NCBI RefSeq assembly: GCF_003432485.1
Contig: NZ_QVNQ01000013.1
Location: forward strand, 1 to 64,000
DNA length: 64,000 nucleotides
From: Actinomadura spongiicola
Lineage (GTDB): Bacteria; Actinomycetota; Actinomycetes; Streptosporangiales; Streptosporangiaceae
Direction of reading: 5' to 3'
Shown here one piece after another: positions 45,518 to 54,758 of this stretch. Every line of letters begins with the position of its first letter. Positions within the stretch are counted from its first letter, which is position 1. The position numbers were made by a program, and so were the translations under genes. The notes below the pieces were generated by a model. The model was not told where the DNA came from. It saw only the letters and a program-made list of their open reading frames with translations, and searched no databases.

Positions 45518-45718
45518 ATGGTCCACGGCCAGACCTCGGGCGGCGCTACGGCGCTCGCGGAGCGGCCTGCCGAGGAGGACGAGTTCGACCTCGACGTGCG
45601 AGTGCTCGTCGCCTACGCGCCAGCGGCCCGCGGGAACTGCCCGACCGACGATGGTTGCGGTGACACCTGCTCGGGCAACGCCAGCGCGTGCAACTCCACG
45701 TTCGACGACCCGTCCTGA
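45518..45718 (+). CDS. FxLD-family lanthipeptide precursor
   Basis: A 66-residue precursor peptide. The leader holds the family motif F23-D-L25-D26 followed by VRVLVAYAP. The core begins after about R38-G39 and contains C41, C47, C51 and C58, with T43, T50, S52, S56, S60 and T61 available for dehydration, and acidic endings at D44-D45, D49 and D63-D64. Four Cys allow up to four lanthionine or methyllanthionine rings; Asp residues next to them are candidate sites for the neighbouring methyltransferase. The ATG at 45518 is preferred over GTG at 45500 because GAGGAG lies 10 bases ahead. The cleavage site is not certain. Confidence 0.88.
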   Translation: MVHGQTSGGATALAERPAEEDEFDLDVRVLVAYAPAARGNCPTDDGCGDTCSGNASACNSTFDDPS

Positions 45719-45727
45719 CGGGCGGCT

Positions 45728-45753
45728 GCCGGCACGCCGCTGGGCGTGCCGGC
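45728..45753 (+). terminator. strong hairpin between precursor and lanB
   Basis: GCCGGCACGCC (45728-45738) and GGCGTGCCGGC (45743-45753) form a perfect 11-base stem with loop GCTG. It sits 10 bases after the precursor stop and 36 bases before lanB. Such attenuating or RNA-stabilising hairpins keep the precursor in excess over its enzymes. Confidence 0.6.
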
Positions 45754-45789
45754 GCCTTCTGCCACCGAGGGAGCCCGGGAGGTGGGAAG

Positions 45790-48700
45790 GTGGCGGCACG
45801 ACCAGCGGACTACCGATGGACGGGCGCGGCCCTGCTGCGCGCGAGCACTGCACCTGGCAGGCTGGACTTGCCCGCCGACCTCGACCCTGACGATCCAAGG
45901 TTCGCCGCCCGTGCGGTCGCCTGGCTGTCCCAAGTCGCTCAACGACCCGAGATTCACGCTGCCGTGGTCACCGCGAGCCCGGCATTGATCGAGGCCGTCA
46001 ACGCCCTCACCTCCAGCGAGCACCCCGACCCGCGGCAGGTACGCCGTGCGGTGATCGCTATGGCGTCGTACCTGCTGAGGTGGCACCGCCGCCCCACCCC
46101 GTTCGGCCTGTTCGCGGGCGTGGCTGTGGCGCGGTTCGGTCGCTCACCCGTAGTGGCCTGGGGGCCGGACCATCAAGCGGTGGTCCGCGCTGATGCGAGC
46201 TGGATCGGCGACGTGCTCGCGGCCCTGCACAAGAATCCGGAACTGGTGGGACGGTTGCCGGTGATCGCTAACAACGCCGGGTACGTGCGGGGCGGACGGT
46301 TCGTCGTCCCCGGGCCAGCACCCGACGGCGCGACCCAGGGCCTGGCCCCCGTCGAGGTGTCGGTGCGCCACAGCCGACCCGTGCGCGCCGCAGTGGAAGC
46401 AGCTCGCCGACCTGTCCCGTTCGGCGAACTCACAACCCGGCTCGCCGATGAGTTCCCCGCCGCTAGCAATGAACAGATCAAGGGCATGCTGATCGGGCTG
46501 CTGCAACAGAACGTGTTGATCAGCAGCCTTCAAGCACCCATGACCTGCACGGACGCCCTCGGCCACGTCTGTAGCGAGCTCCGAGCCGCAAGGGCCTACG
46601 ACATCCCCGCGATCAACGGCCTCGTGGACAGCTTGTCCAGGGTGCATCGTTCGATCTCGGCGAACAGCCCGGCGATCGAACCTGCGTGGGCGAGAGTGAC
46701 GCAGGAGATGAAAACCGTAAGCCAGGTGGCCTCCACGCCACTGGCGATCGACACGCTCTTGGACTGTGAAGTGCAACTTCCCGAACAGGTCGCCAGGGAA
46801 GCCCGTGACGCCGTTGACCTCCTCTACCGGTTGTCGCCGTACCCGTTCGGCTATCCGGCCTGGCGCGACTACCACACCCGGTTCTTGGCCCGGTACGGAA
46901 CGGGCGCCGTGGTGCCGGTCCTGGAACTGGTCGCCGACAGCGGACTGGGGCTGCCAGCGGAATATCTCGGCTCACCATGGGGGCGCGCCCTCCGGGCTGT
47001 GACCGAACGCGAGGAGCAGATGCTCGCGCTGATCCAGAACGCCACGATGAGCGGGGATGACGAGATCGTCTTGACCGACCAGGTGATCGAGCGACTCTCG
47101 TCCGACCACGCTACCGGGGTGAGCCTGCCGTCGCGGGTCGAGATCGCGGTGGAGGTCGGCGCCGCGTCGCTGGAGGCGTTGAATCGTGGACGGTTCGTGC
47201 TGCGGGTGACTGGCACGCCTCGGCCCGGCAGCAGCATGATCGGTCGGCACGCGCACCTGCCGCCTGGCGACAGCAGGGACCTGCTTGCACAGAGCTTCGC
47301 GTTATCGGGGCCGGACACGGTCGCCGTGCAGTTGACTTTTCCGCCGCGACGGCGCCGCAACGAGAACATCACCCGAACCCAGCAGTTCCTCCCCACGGTG
47401 ATCGCGCTTGGAGAGCACCGCCCCTGCGGGCCAGACCATATCCCTTTGGTCGATCTCGCCGTCACGGCGGACAAGGATCGGTTCCAGCTCGTGCGGATAT
47501 CCACCGGGCAGCGTGTCGAGCCGCGCGTCGCGCACGCGCTGGAAGCCGGGGTCCATACTCCTCCGCTCGCGCGGTTCCTTGCCGAGGTCTCCACTTCTCG
47601 GTGCGCGGTATACAAGGCGTTCCACTTCGGTGTCGCCGCTCAGATGCCCTTCCTGCCTCGCGTCCGCTACCGGCGCACGATCCTCGCGCCGGCGCGGTGG
47701 CTGCTGTCCGCCGATGATCTACCCGGCCACGATGCCCCGGCAGCGGAGTGGAGCAAGGGCCTCGATGCCTGGCGGGAACGGTGGCGGGTGCCCGAACACG
47801 TCGCGATGGTCGATCATGATCGGCGGCAACCGGTCGACCTGAGCCATCGGCTTCACCGGCTGCTCCTGCGCACGCGTCTGCGGAGCGCCGGTCGTCTCGA
47901 ACTCCGTGAGACCTTCGCGCCTGATGAGCTGGCATGGATCGGCCGCGCTCACGAAATCGTCATCCCCTTCACCAGGGCCACAGGCCCCGTACGACCGCGC
48001 GGCGATTGGCGCCGCTGCCCGCCCGAGAACCACGCCTTACCTGGACGATCGTCCGTTTTGTACGTGCAGATCCACGGCCACCCGGCGCGCTTCGATGAAG
48101 TGCTGACCGAGCACACGGCTAAGCTCATTGACGCCTTCGGCCAGGACCCGCCGCCCTGGTGGTTCCGGCGACACCGCGAGATCCGGCGTCCCGAGGTCGA
48201 TCCGTACCTCGCCCTCTACCTTGGCCTCTCATCGCCTGCGGCCTATGGCACCGCCGCCGAGAAGGTCAGTGACTGGGCAGCCGGCCTGCGCCGCGAACGC
48301 CTCGTCTCCCACATCACCCTCGCCACCTACCAACCCCAAACCGGCCGCTACGGCCACGGCGCGGCGATGGACGCCGCCCTACAAGTCTTCGCCGCCGATT
48401 CCCGCGCCGCCATCGCCCAGATCATCACCGCCACCAAGGCGGGCATCCGGCCGCAAGCGCTCGCCGCGGTCAGCATGGTCGATCTGGCGATCAGCCTCAC
48501 CGGCGCCCGGAGCGAGAGCCTGCGCTGGCTGATCCAGGAACTCCCGCAACAGCACGGCCTCCTGGACCCCGAGCTCCGTGCCCAGGCCCTCGCCCTGGCC
48601 GACCCCGACCGCCAATGGGCGAACCTGCAAGCCCTACCCGGCGGCTTCGAAGCGACCGGGGAATGGGGTCGGCGCGCCGACGCTCTCACCAGCTACCGCA

Positions 48701-48861
48701 AGCAGTTCGACGAACGGCGCGATGTCCTCGGTGTTCTCCATTCCTTGCTGCACCTGCACCATAATCGCGCGGTCGGTGTTGACGTCGATCAAGAACGAGT
48801 CACCAACAGGCTTGTACGGGCCTGCGCCCTCCGCTACACGGCCTCCCACAGGGAGCGATGA
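45790..48861 (+). CDS. class I lanthipeptide dehydratase LanB
   Basis: A 1,023-residue dehydratase that would glutamylate Ser/Thr of the precursor using glutamyl-tRNA and eliminate glutamate to give dehydroamino acids. N-terminal features include MASYLLRWHRRPTPFGLFAG, the hallmark of lantibiotic dehydratases, and YPAWRDYHTRFLARYG. The C-terminal 250 residues are an elimination (SpaB_C-like) domain with PPPWWFRRHREIRR, HITLATYQPQTGRYGHG and AALQVFAADSRAA. The block that usually reads HLRLRL is here DPYLALYLGL, so the lyase site may be impaired. The GTG at 45790 follows GGGAGGTGGG; the longer open frame upstream is not family-like. lanC follows 1 base after the stop. Confidence 0.88.
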   Translation: MAARPADYRWTGAALLRASTAPGRLDLPADLDPDDPRFAARAVAWLSQVAQRPEIHAAVVTASPALIEAVNALTSSEHPDPRQVRRAVIAMASYLLRWHRRPTPFGLFAGVAVARFGRSPVVAWGPDHQAVVRADASWIGDVLAALHKNPELVGRLPVIANNAGYVRGGRFVVPGPAPDGATQGLAPVEVSVRHSRPVRAAVEAARRPVPFGELTTRLADEFPAASNEQIKGMLIGLLQQNVLISSLQAPMTCTDALGHVCSELRAARAYDIPAINGLVDSLSRVHRSISANSPAIEPAWARVTQEMKTVSQVASTPLAIDTLLDCEVQLPEQVAREARDAVDLLYRLSPYPFGYPAWRDYHTRFLARYGTGAVVPVLELVADSGLGLPAEYLGSPWGRALRAVTEREEQMLALIQNATMSGDDEIVLTDQVIERLSSDHATGVSLPSRVEIAVEVGAASLEALNRGRFVLRVTGTPRPGSSMIGRHAHLPPGDSRDLLAQSFALSGPDTVAVQLTFPPRRRRNENITRTQQFLPTVIALGEHRPCGPDHIPLVDLAVTADKDRFQLVRISTGQRVEPRVAHALEAGVHTPPLARFLAEVSTSRCAVYKAFHFGVAAQMPFLPRVRYRRTILAPARWLLSADDLPGHDAPAAEWSKGLDAWRERWRVPEHVAMVDHDRRQPVDLSHRLHRLLLRTRLRSAGRLELRETFAPDELAWIGRAHEIVIPFTRATGPVRPRGDWRRCPPENHALPGRSSVLYVQIHGHPARFDEVLTEHTAKLIDAFGQDPPPWWFRRHREIRRPEVDPYLALYLGLSSPAAYGTAAEKVSDWAAGLRRERLVSHITLATYQPQTGRYGHGAAMDAALQVFAADSRAAIAQIITATKAGIRPQALAAVSMVDLAISLTGARSESLRWLIQELPQQHGLLDPELRAQALALADPDRQWANLQALPGGFEATGEWGRRADALTSYRKQFDERRDVLGVLHSLLHLHHNRAVGVDVDQERVTNRLVRACALRYTASHRER

Positions 48862-48862
48862 C

Positions 48863-50104
48863 GTGAGCGCCCTCACCGTGACCCGCTCCGACCTGGCTGA
48901 CGCCGCGGACCAGTACGCCGCGCTGCTCGCCACCCCCGGACCTTCGCCAGCCGACCAGCCCTGGCTCAACCAGGCCCTCCATAAAGGAGCCGCTGGGACC
49001 GCTCTGCTTCACATCGAACGCGCCCGATGCGGCCGGGGAAGCTGGCGGCACGCACACACCTGGATCTCGCATGCCGTCAGCGGGGAAGTCAGCGCGGCCC
49101 CCACCGCGAGCCTCTATCTCGGCGCCCCGGCCATCTCCTTCATGCTCGACACCGCCGCTGGGTCAGCCGAGCAGTACCAGAACGGCCTTGCTGACGTCGA
49201 CCGTCATGTGGCGGCACTCGCCCATGATCGTGTCGACTCAGCCGCAGCCCGGGCCGAGCGCGGAGAGTTCCCCGGATTCCACGAGTACGACGTTTTCTTC
49301 GGTCTGACGGGCATCGGCGCCCTGCTGCTGCAGCGTGATCCCGCCGGCAGCGCCATGGAACGGGTGCTGACCTATCTGGTCACCCTCACTCACCCCGTTC
49401 CTGGGCCGGACGGCCGCGGCGTCCCTGGCTGGTGGGTTAGACACGATCCACACCGCCGCGAGTCCCCGCAGTTCCGTGCCGGACACGGCAACTTTGGATT
49501 CGCCCACGGGATCACCGGCCCGTTGGCTCTGCTCAGCCACGCCGCACGACGCGGCGTGATGGTCGACGGCCACGCCGACGCCATCCACCGCATCACCGCC
49601 TGGCTGGACCAATGGCGGCAGGACTCCGACAAGGGTCCATGGTGGCCAGAGTGGATCACACTCGCCGAACTGCGAGCCCGCCGCCCCCGTCAACTCGGCC
49701 CCCACCGGCCGAGCTGGTGCTACGGCACCCCCGGGATCGCCCGCGCCGGTCAACTCGCCGCCCTGGCAACCGCAAACCCCCCTCTTCAATACGCCTACGA
49801 ACAAGCGCTCCTACGCTGCCTCCACGACCCGGCCCAGCAAGCCAAGATCACCCAACCCGGCATCTGTCACGGCCACGCCGGGCTCTACCAGACCGCCTGG
49901 CGAGCAGCCCAAGACGCCACAGCACCCGCGCTTGCCGCCTGCCTTCCCGCTCTGACTGACCGCCTCGGCCGGTATGCGCGCCCCGACGCGACGCGGGGAA
50001 GTGGATTTCTCGAAGGCAACGCCGGCACCGCACTCGCTCTCACCACCGCCGCCAGTAACGCCGCACCGACTTCGGGATGGGACAGATGCCTGCTGATCAG
50101 CTAG
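48863..50104 (+). CDS. lanthionine synthetase C-like cyclase LanC
   Basis: A 413-residue cyclase that would add cysteine thiols to dehydroamino acids. Zinc ligands are visible as Cys in SWCYGTPGIARAG and Cys-His in GICHGHAGLYQ; the usual GFAHGITGPLALL repeat and the final GSGFLEGNAGTALAL also match. The GTG at 48863 lies one base after the lanB stop, so translation is coupled. The 3' end overlaps the next gene. Length and motifs are normal, so it should be active. Confidence 0.9.
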   Translation: MSALTVTRSDLADAADQYAALLATPGPSPADQPWLNQALHKGAAGTALLHIERARCGRGSWRHAHTWISHAVSGEVSAAPTASLYLGAPAISFMLDTAAGSAEQYQNGLADVDRHVAALAHDRVDSAAARAERGEFPGFHEYDVFFGLTGIGALLLQRDPAGSAMERVLTYLVTLTHPVPGPDGRGVPGWWVRHDPHRRESPQFRAGHGNFGFAHGITGPLALLSHAARRGVMVDGHADAIHRITAWLDQWRQDSDKGPWWPEWITLAELRARRPRQLGPHRPSWCYGTPGIARAGQLAALATANPPLQYAYEQALLRCLHDPAQQAKITQPGICHGHAGLYQTAWRAAQDATAPALAACLPALTDRLGRYARPDATRGSGFLEGNAGTALALTTAASNAAPTSGWDRCLLIS

Positions 50105-52227
50105 TCGGGTCACCCACCGAGCAAGCCGTGATCGCCGTCCTGGCCGGCGCGTCCCTCGCCGACACGGCCACCGCGGCCGGACTGGAGCAAACCGACCTGG
50201 CTCAAGCCGTCGAAACCTACCGGCTGGGCGGGCGACAGGCCCTCTCCGAACAGGAGGCGGCGACCTGGCGGCAGATCTACGTCCGCTTCTCCGACTGGGA
50301 CGCCAGCGAAAAGGACGCCGTGACTGATCTGGCTCCGCTGCTGCACCAAGCCGAAGCCGAAGGACTGATCAGCACGTGGTGGTTCATGCGCAAGCACCCC
50401 TGTTGGAGGCTGCGCCTCCGCCCCGGCCCCGCGGCCGACCCCCGCCAGGACCCGATCGGAACCGCGCTGGACCACCTCGCTCAGCGCAAGACGATCCACA
50501 GCTGGTGGCCCGGTGTGTACGAGGCCGAGACCGCCGCCTTCGGCGGCGAAGATGGCATGGCCGCCGCGCACCAACTCTTCCACGACGACAGCCGAGCCAT
50601 CCTGCGGCTCCTCGCCGGAAACAACACCGGACTCGGACGCCGCGAACTGTCCCTCCTGCTATGCAGCACACTGATGCACGCGGCCGGACTGGAATGGTAC
50701 GAACAAGGCGACGTCTGGCACCGCGTCGCCCACGAGCGACCACTTCCCCCCGACGTCCCCACCCGCAAACTCGACGCGATGGCTGACAGCCTTCGAACTC
50801 TGATGCTCGCCGACACCTCCGAGGCCGGAGCGCTCTTCAACGCCGACGGACCTCTTACCCACGCTGCGGACTGGGCAGGATCCTTTCGCCTCGCCGGGCA
50901 GAACCTCGGCTCCCGTGCCCGAACCGGAAAGCTCCAGCGAGGACTCCGGCACGTTCTGAGCTACCACATCATCTTCCACTGGAACCGGCTCGGACTCCCC
51001 GCCCGCCAGCAAAGCATCCTGGCCTGGGCCGCCCGGACCGCGATCCTAGGACCACCACCCGAAGTCACGCCCCCCGCAGCCCACCGCAGTATCAAAGCCC
51101 CGGCAAGCGCTCCTGTCGACCTCGTCCAGATTGCCTGCCGATTCCCACTGATCATCCAGTCCAGACCCCGCGGCATAAGCCTCCACGACCGCGTACGCCA
51201 GGTGAACCACTACGCCTCCACCTGCCACGAACCAGACGACGCAGAAGAACGGATCGACCGCGCCTGCACCGCCTGGAACCTGGCCGCGCTCATCGCCTCC
51301 GACTGCGCGCTCACCGACCTGGCGATCGAACTGTGCGAACGACAGTTCCAGATCTTCCAGCCGGCCTGGCCACTGTCCGGCCGCACGACCATCGCCGCGC
51401 TCCAGCCCATCGTGAACCTCGCCCGCCTCGACCTTCGTGCCCACAACCCAGAACGGGCCTACCAAACCCTCCGCCAACTCCACCGCGCGGTCCAGCACGG
51501 CGGCGATGTCGACGTCCACGGCACACCAGTCCGCTTTGACGGCTTCACCACCTCCACTACCGCCCGCACCCACGTGGCCCCATGGCTCAGGACCGTCCTT
51601 CGCGAGGACGGCACCCGGGCCCTGGTAGCCGCCCAGCAATGGCAGCGAGCAGCCAGCAATGCCGCAGAACATGCGGTGCCCGGCGAAGGAATCGATGAAG
51701 CCACCCAGATGGCAATCATCAGCCACACAATGAACGATGACTTCGACGCCGCACACTGCGCCATCCCAACGGCCAACCTCAGCGCCCCATGGGACCAAGC
51801 AACCGCGCACTGCCTTCGCGTCTTCGTCGACCTCGCTTCGGCGCGGCCGGACCCCAGCATTCTTCCCTCGCTACTGATCACCACTCGCCGCACCATCCAT
51901 CGACCGGACCCAAAGAGAGCCACAACCCAAACCCGACTCGGCCTGGCCGCAGTCGACCTCGCCGCCGCACTCGACACCACCCACGCGAGCCGCCTGTACA
52001 CCGAGGTCGCCCAAGCTGCGTCCAGATCCGGCGACGCCTTCGCCGCCCGAGATGTACTAAAGCACCCCAACAAAGAAAGCCTTCGCCCCGTCCAAAGCAT
52101 GACTCTTACAGCGCTCGTAGAACGAGCCGCTCTCGGACAGGCAGGTATCGAGCCCAACCTTCTAGCAGATCTGAAAGGTTCGCTCGAAATAGCCGGTAAG
52201 GCCCTTCAAGATGCTCTCTACAGATGA
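50086..52227 (+). CDS. stand-alone SpaB_C-type (thiopeptide/lanthipeptide elimination) protein with helical C-terminus
   Basis: About 713 residues from the ATG at 50086; ATG at 50077 is an alternative. Residues about 60-330 match the thiopeptide-type bacteriocin biosynthesis (lantibiotic dehydratase C-terminal) domain: WRQIYVRFSDWD, STWWFMRKHPCWRLRLRPGP, WWPGVYEAETAAFGGEDGM, AHQLFHDDSRAIL. Here the WRLRLRPG block is intact, unlike the matching block in the upstream LanB. The last 350 residues are alanine-rich helices, possibly TPR-like, with no family I can name. It overlaps lanC by 19 bases. I infer that it supplies glutamate-elimination activity or shapes the substrate for LanB. Confidence 0.75.
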   Translation: MPADQLVGSPTEQAVIAVLAGASLADTATAAGLEQTDLAQAVETYRLGGRQALSEQEAATWRQIYVRFSDWDASEKDAVTDLAPLLHQAEAEGLISTWWFMRKHPCWRLRLRPGPAADPRQDPIGTALDHLAQRKTIHSWWPGVYEAETAAFGGEDGMAAAHQLFHDDSRAILRLLAGNNTGLGRRELSLLLCSTLMHAAGLEWYEQGDVWHRVAHERPLPPDVPTRKLDAMADSLRTLMLADTSEAGALFNADGPLTHAADWAGSFRLAGQNLGSRARTGKLQRGLRHVLSYHIIFHWNRLGLPARQQSILAWAARTAILGPPPEVTPPAAHRSIKAPASAPVDLVQIACRFPLIIQSRPRGISLHDRVRQVNHYASTCHEPDDAEERIDRACTAWNLAALIASDCALTDLAIELCERQFQIFQPAWPLSGRTTIAALQPIVNLARLDLRAHNPERAYQTLRQLHRAVQHGGDVDVHGTPVRFDGFTTSTTARTHVAPWLRTVLREDGTRALVAAQQWQRAASNAAEHAVPGEGIDEATQMAIISHTMNDDFDAAHCAIPTANLSAPWDQATAHCLRVFVDLASARPDPSILPSLLITTRRTIHRPDPKRATTQTRLGLAAVDLAAALDTTHASRLYTEVAQAASRSGDAFAARDVLKHPNKESLRPVQSMTLTALVERAALGQAGIEPNLLADLKGSLEIAGKALQDALYR

Positions 52228-52649
52228 CGCCCACAGTCCTCCCCGCCACGACAACTACGGCGGATTCACTGAGGAGCCCCTCGATACCAGAGCGAACCTG
52301 GCGGCATAGGGTGCAGTTCGTTGTTCATTGGGATCCGGCGCTGGGGCGCGCTGGCCATGCTCGGGCAGGCCCTCCTCGTCGCCTCGATGCGATCACCCAC
52401 CGTTGTGGTCGCTGCTCGGCCTGCACATCGACTCGTGCAAGGAGGCTCGGCTCTCGGACGCCAGGGCTCCTACAGATGCCGGGGGCTTGGCCGGACGCCT
52501 GCGGGAGAGCTGACAGCGATGGTCGCGGGCGCGCATGGGGGGCGGAAACCACGTGCGGGTGGGGCATCAGACTGCGATCCTGATCTGTTCGCCTCCGGTG
52601 CGGGCCTCGGCGGTGCCGAGTGGTGGGTGAGCAGTTAAGGGGTTCGAGG
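52228..52649. other. 422-base stretch without a gene
   Basis: Open frames here (for example 52321-52638) have no coding character that I recognise. No hairpin or clear promoter was seen. It separates the lanthipeptide operon from the HEPN-like gene. Confidence 0.4.
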
Positions 52650-54011
52650 ATGCCGATCCGGTACGCCATAGTGCAGGAAGCCGCCGCGGCGGTGATGCAG
52701 GCGGCGCTGACGGCGTTGGCGGCGATCGAGGCCGAGCCGGTGTTCGTGCCGGAGAAGGGTCCGGGGTGGCGCCGTAGCGGGCAGGAGACGCTGGTGGTCG
52801 TGCGGCGTCGGCGGTGGCGTCCTCCGCTGCCGTTGTCGACCGGCGGGTGGTGGGATCGGCTGGAGCCGATGGCGGCGTTTCGTGATGCGCTCGCCGCTCA
52901 CCCGGACCTGGGAGGCCGGGTGGACACGCTGGTGGGGTTTGAGTTCTCCCGCACCAACCGGTCGTTGACCGAGATGCTGTATCGGCATCTGCTGGAACCG
53001 CTGGTGACCCGTGCGGGCGGCTATGTGTGGGACCGCGCGGTGTTCCAGGAGTGCTACGCCGATATCGAGGCGGGGCTACTGGAGCCGGCGGTGCGGCTGG
53101 TGCAGGTGGTGCCGCTGCTGGGATTCGACCTAGCCGGCGACCGCACCATTGACCTCGGTGCCGGGCTCGGCATCCGGCTGATGAGCGACGCTGAACTGTC
53201 GGCGGTGGTGGAAGCCGGGTTGCCCGACCAAGCCAGCGGTAACACCCAGTACCGCGAGGTGTCGCGGTTCTACCAGTGCGCTCTGGTCCGCCTCAGCACC
53301 CACGCGGTCTGCACGGGTGGCGCTACCGCGGCCGTGACTCCGCCCGCTCGGCTGGACAAATGCGCCAAGCGGCTGCTAATAGCGCTGCGGCTGGTGTGCG
53401 GGGGCTCGGTGACGCTGGGCCGCCACCTGCAAATGCAGCACCCCGACGATTTCGACGCCGCTCCCGGTTGCACCATCGACCGCAGTTGGAGTCAGGCCCC
53501 CGACCTGGGCCGCCCGACGATCCTGTGGAGCACGGACGACCTGGCCTTGATTCAAGACATCATGCAGCGGCTGGAGCACCCCGGCGTCACGGGGGACCGG
53601 TCGCTGCAGATGGCGATCCGGCGGGTGATGGCAGCCGGGGACCTGGCCGAGCCCGAGGACCGCCTGGTCGACCTGGTGATCGCCGGCGAGGCGCTGTTCA
53701 TCCACGGGGCCGACCGGAGGCGCACCAAGACCGACCGGAGCCCCAAAAGGGATCAGATCGCCGCGGACGCGGTCGACCTGCTGGCCTCCGATCCCGTCCT
53801 CGGCGCTGCCCCCGACGCCATTGAGGCCCTTGCCAAAGGCTCCTACCGGCGACGCAATCACGAAGTTCACGCCGACCCTGGGCCGGTCCCGCAGATCCCG
53901 CTGCTGGACGGTTCCCCCGCAGCTCGCCTGAACGTCGCCCTCGTGGACCTGGAGAAGATGATGCGCCGTGCCTGCCTGTTGCGGATCCAGCAGGCCACAA
54001 GCACGCCGTAG
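52650..54011 (+). CDS. HEPN-like protein (possible RNase effector)
   Basis: A 453-residue protein of unknown family. Near the C-terminus, R402-N-H-E-V-H407 in YRRRNHEVHADPG fits the RxxxxH active-site motif of HEPN ribonucleases, and the surrounding helices (LVDLVIAGEALFIHGADRRR, DAIEALAKGSY, RLNVALVDLEKMMRRACLL) match the layout of ApeA-like and abortive-infection HEPN proteins. The N-terminal 300 residues could be a sensing domain (WDRLEPMAAFRDAL...FEFSRTNRSLTEMLYRHLL). GGTTCGAGG precedes the ATG. It is a single gene, so it could be a self-contained anti-phage protein; this is inference from the motif. Confidence 0.6.
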   Translation: MPIRYAIVQEAAAAVMQAALTALAAIEAEPVFVPEKGPGWRRSGQETLVVVRRRRWRPPLPLSTGGWWDRLEPMAAFRDALAAHPDLGGRVDTLVGFEFSRTNRSLTEMLYRHLLEPLVTRAGGYVWDRAVFQECYADIEAGLLEPAVRLVQVVPLLGFDLAGDRTIDLGAGLGIRLMSDAELSAVVEAGLPDQASGNTQYREVSRFYQCALVRLSTHAVCTGGATAAVTPPARLDKCAKRLLIALRLVCGGSVTLGRHLQMQHPDDFDAAPGCTIDRSWSQAPDLGRPTILWSTDDLALIQDIMQRLEHPGVTGDRSLQMAIRRVMAAGDLAEPEDRLVDLVIAGEALFIHGADRRRTKTDRSPKRDQIAADAVDLLASDPVLGAAPDAIEALAKGSYRRRNHEVHADPGPVPQIPLLDGSPAARLNVALVDLEKMMRRACLLRIQQATSTP

Positions 54012-54281
54012 TTCGCCCGACCGGCGGCGTGACCAATCCGGCGCGGGCCGCTCTCGCCGCGGGCTTCCGTCCACGTCGCCTGGCGACGTCAGGGGCGGAC
54101 CGTGCGACCCCATCGTCCCGCCGGGGCAAGGCGCGATCTGGGGAAGGTCCTAAACCGGGCGGCGGCACGATTGCTTGCGTCGTGATAGCCATGATTGCTT
54201 GACCAGTTGTTCTCGCGGGAACACGAGCGCCCTGTCGTCAGGTGCTTGAGCTCGAAGGACGTTTGTCGGTGGTCAGGGGCC

Positions 54282-54758
54282 TCACACTTCGCCCTCGTCC
54301 ACGAGGACCAGTTCGCGGCGCCCCAGTGATAGCAGGCGGTGCATCGACATCGCGGTCTCTTGCCCGTAGCCGAGGGTCACTAGTGCCGCGTCCATCGTTT
54401 CCAGGGCGGTCCCCGCGGGCCGTTCGGTGACCTCCCGTTCCCGGATCTGAGCCGCGCGTTCGTTCACTGCCGATACCATCTGATGCAGCACCTCGACGTT
54501 GTGCATCAGGAACTCCAGCGCGTCCACGACCCCGGACAAGGGCAGGTCGTCCAGGCCGCTGCGCACGATCTTCATCGTGATCTCCGCCTGGTCAGCCAAG
54601 GCGTCCAATGCCGTCAGCATGCCCCTCTTTTGCCCCGGCGCAGCTTCCTGCTCCTGTGGAGCCTGCTCTCGCGGGGCCTCCTGCTCTCGCGCGGCCTGTT
54701 CGGGTAGGGCCTGCTCTCGCGGGGGATGTTGCTCTTGCAGGGCTTGATCTTGGGTCAC
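54282..54758 (-). CDS. low-complexity helical protein
   Basis: A 158-residue protein with an N-terminal Gln/Glu/Pro-rich repeat region (residues 1-45; units like REQAPQEQE) and a helical C-terminal part (TALDALADQAEITMKIVRSG, then ALEFLMHNVEVLHQMVSAVN) ending in an acidic tail. No family was recognised. The GTG start overlaps the stop of the upstream gene (GTGA), so it is the last gene of a minus-strand operon. Confidence 0.6.
   Translation of the reverse strand: MTQDQALQEQHPPREQALPEQAAREQEAPREQAPQEQEAAPGQKRGMLTALDALADQAEITMKIVRSGLDDLPLSGVVDALEFLMHNVEVLHQMVSAVNERAAQIREREVTERPAGTALETMDAALVTLGYGQETAMSMHRLLSLGRRELVLVDEGEV

Noticed and set aside
52321..52638. A 105-codon open frame between the lanthipeptide operon and the HEPN-like gene.
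   Set aside because: It has biased composition, no ribosome site and no recognisable segments, as expected of random open frames in GC-rich DNA.
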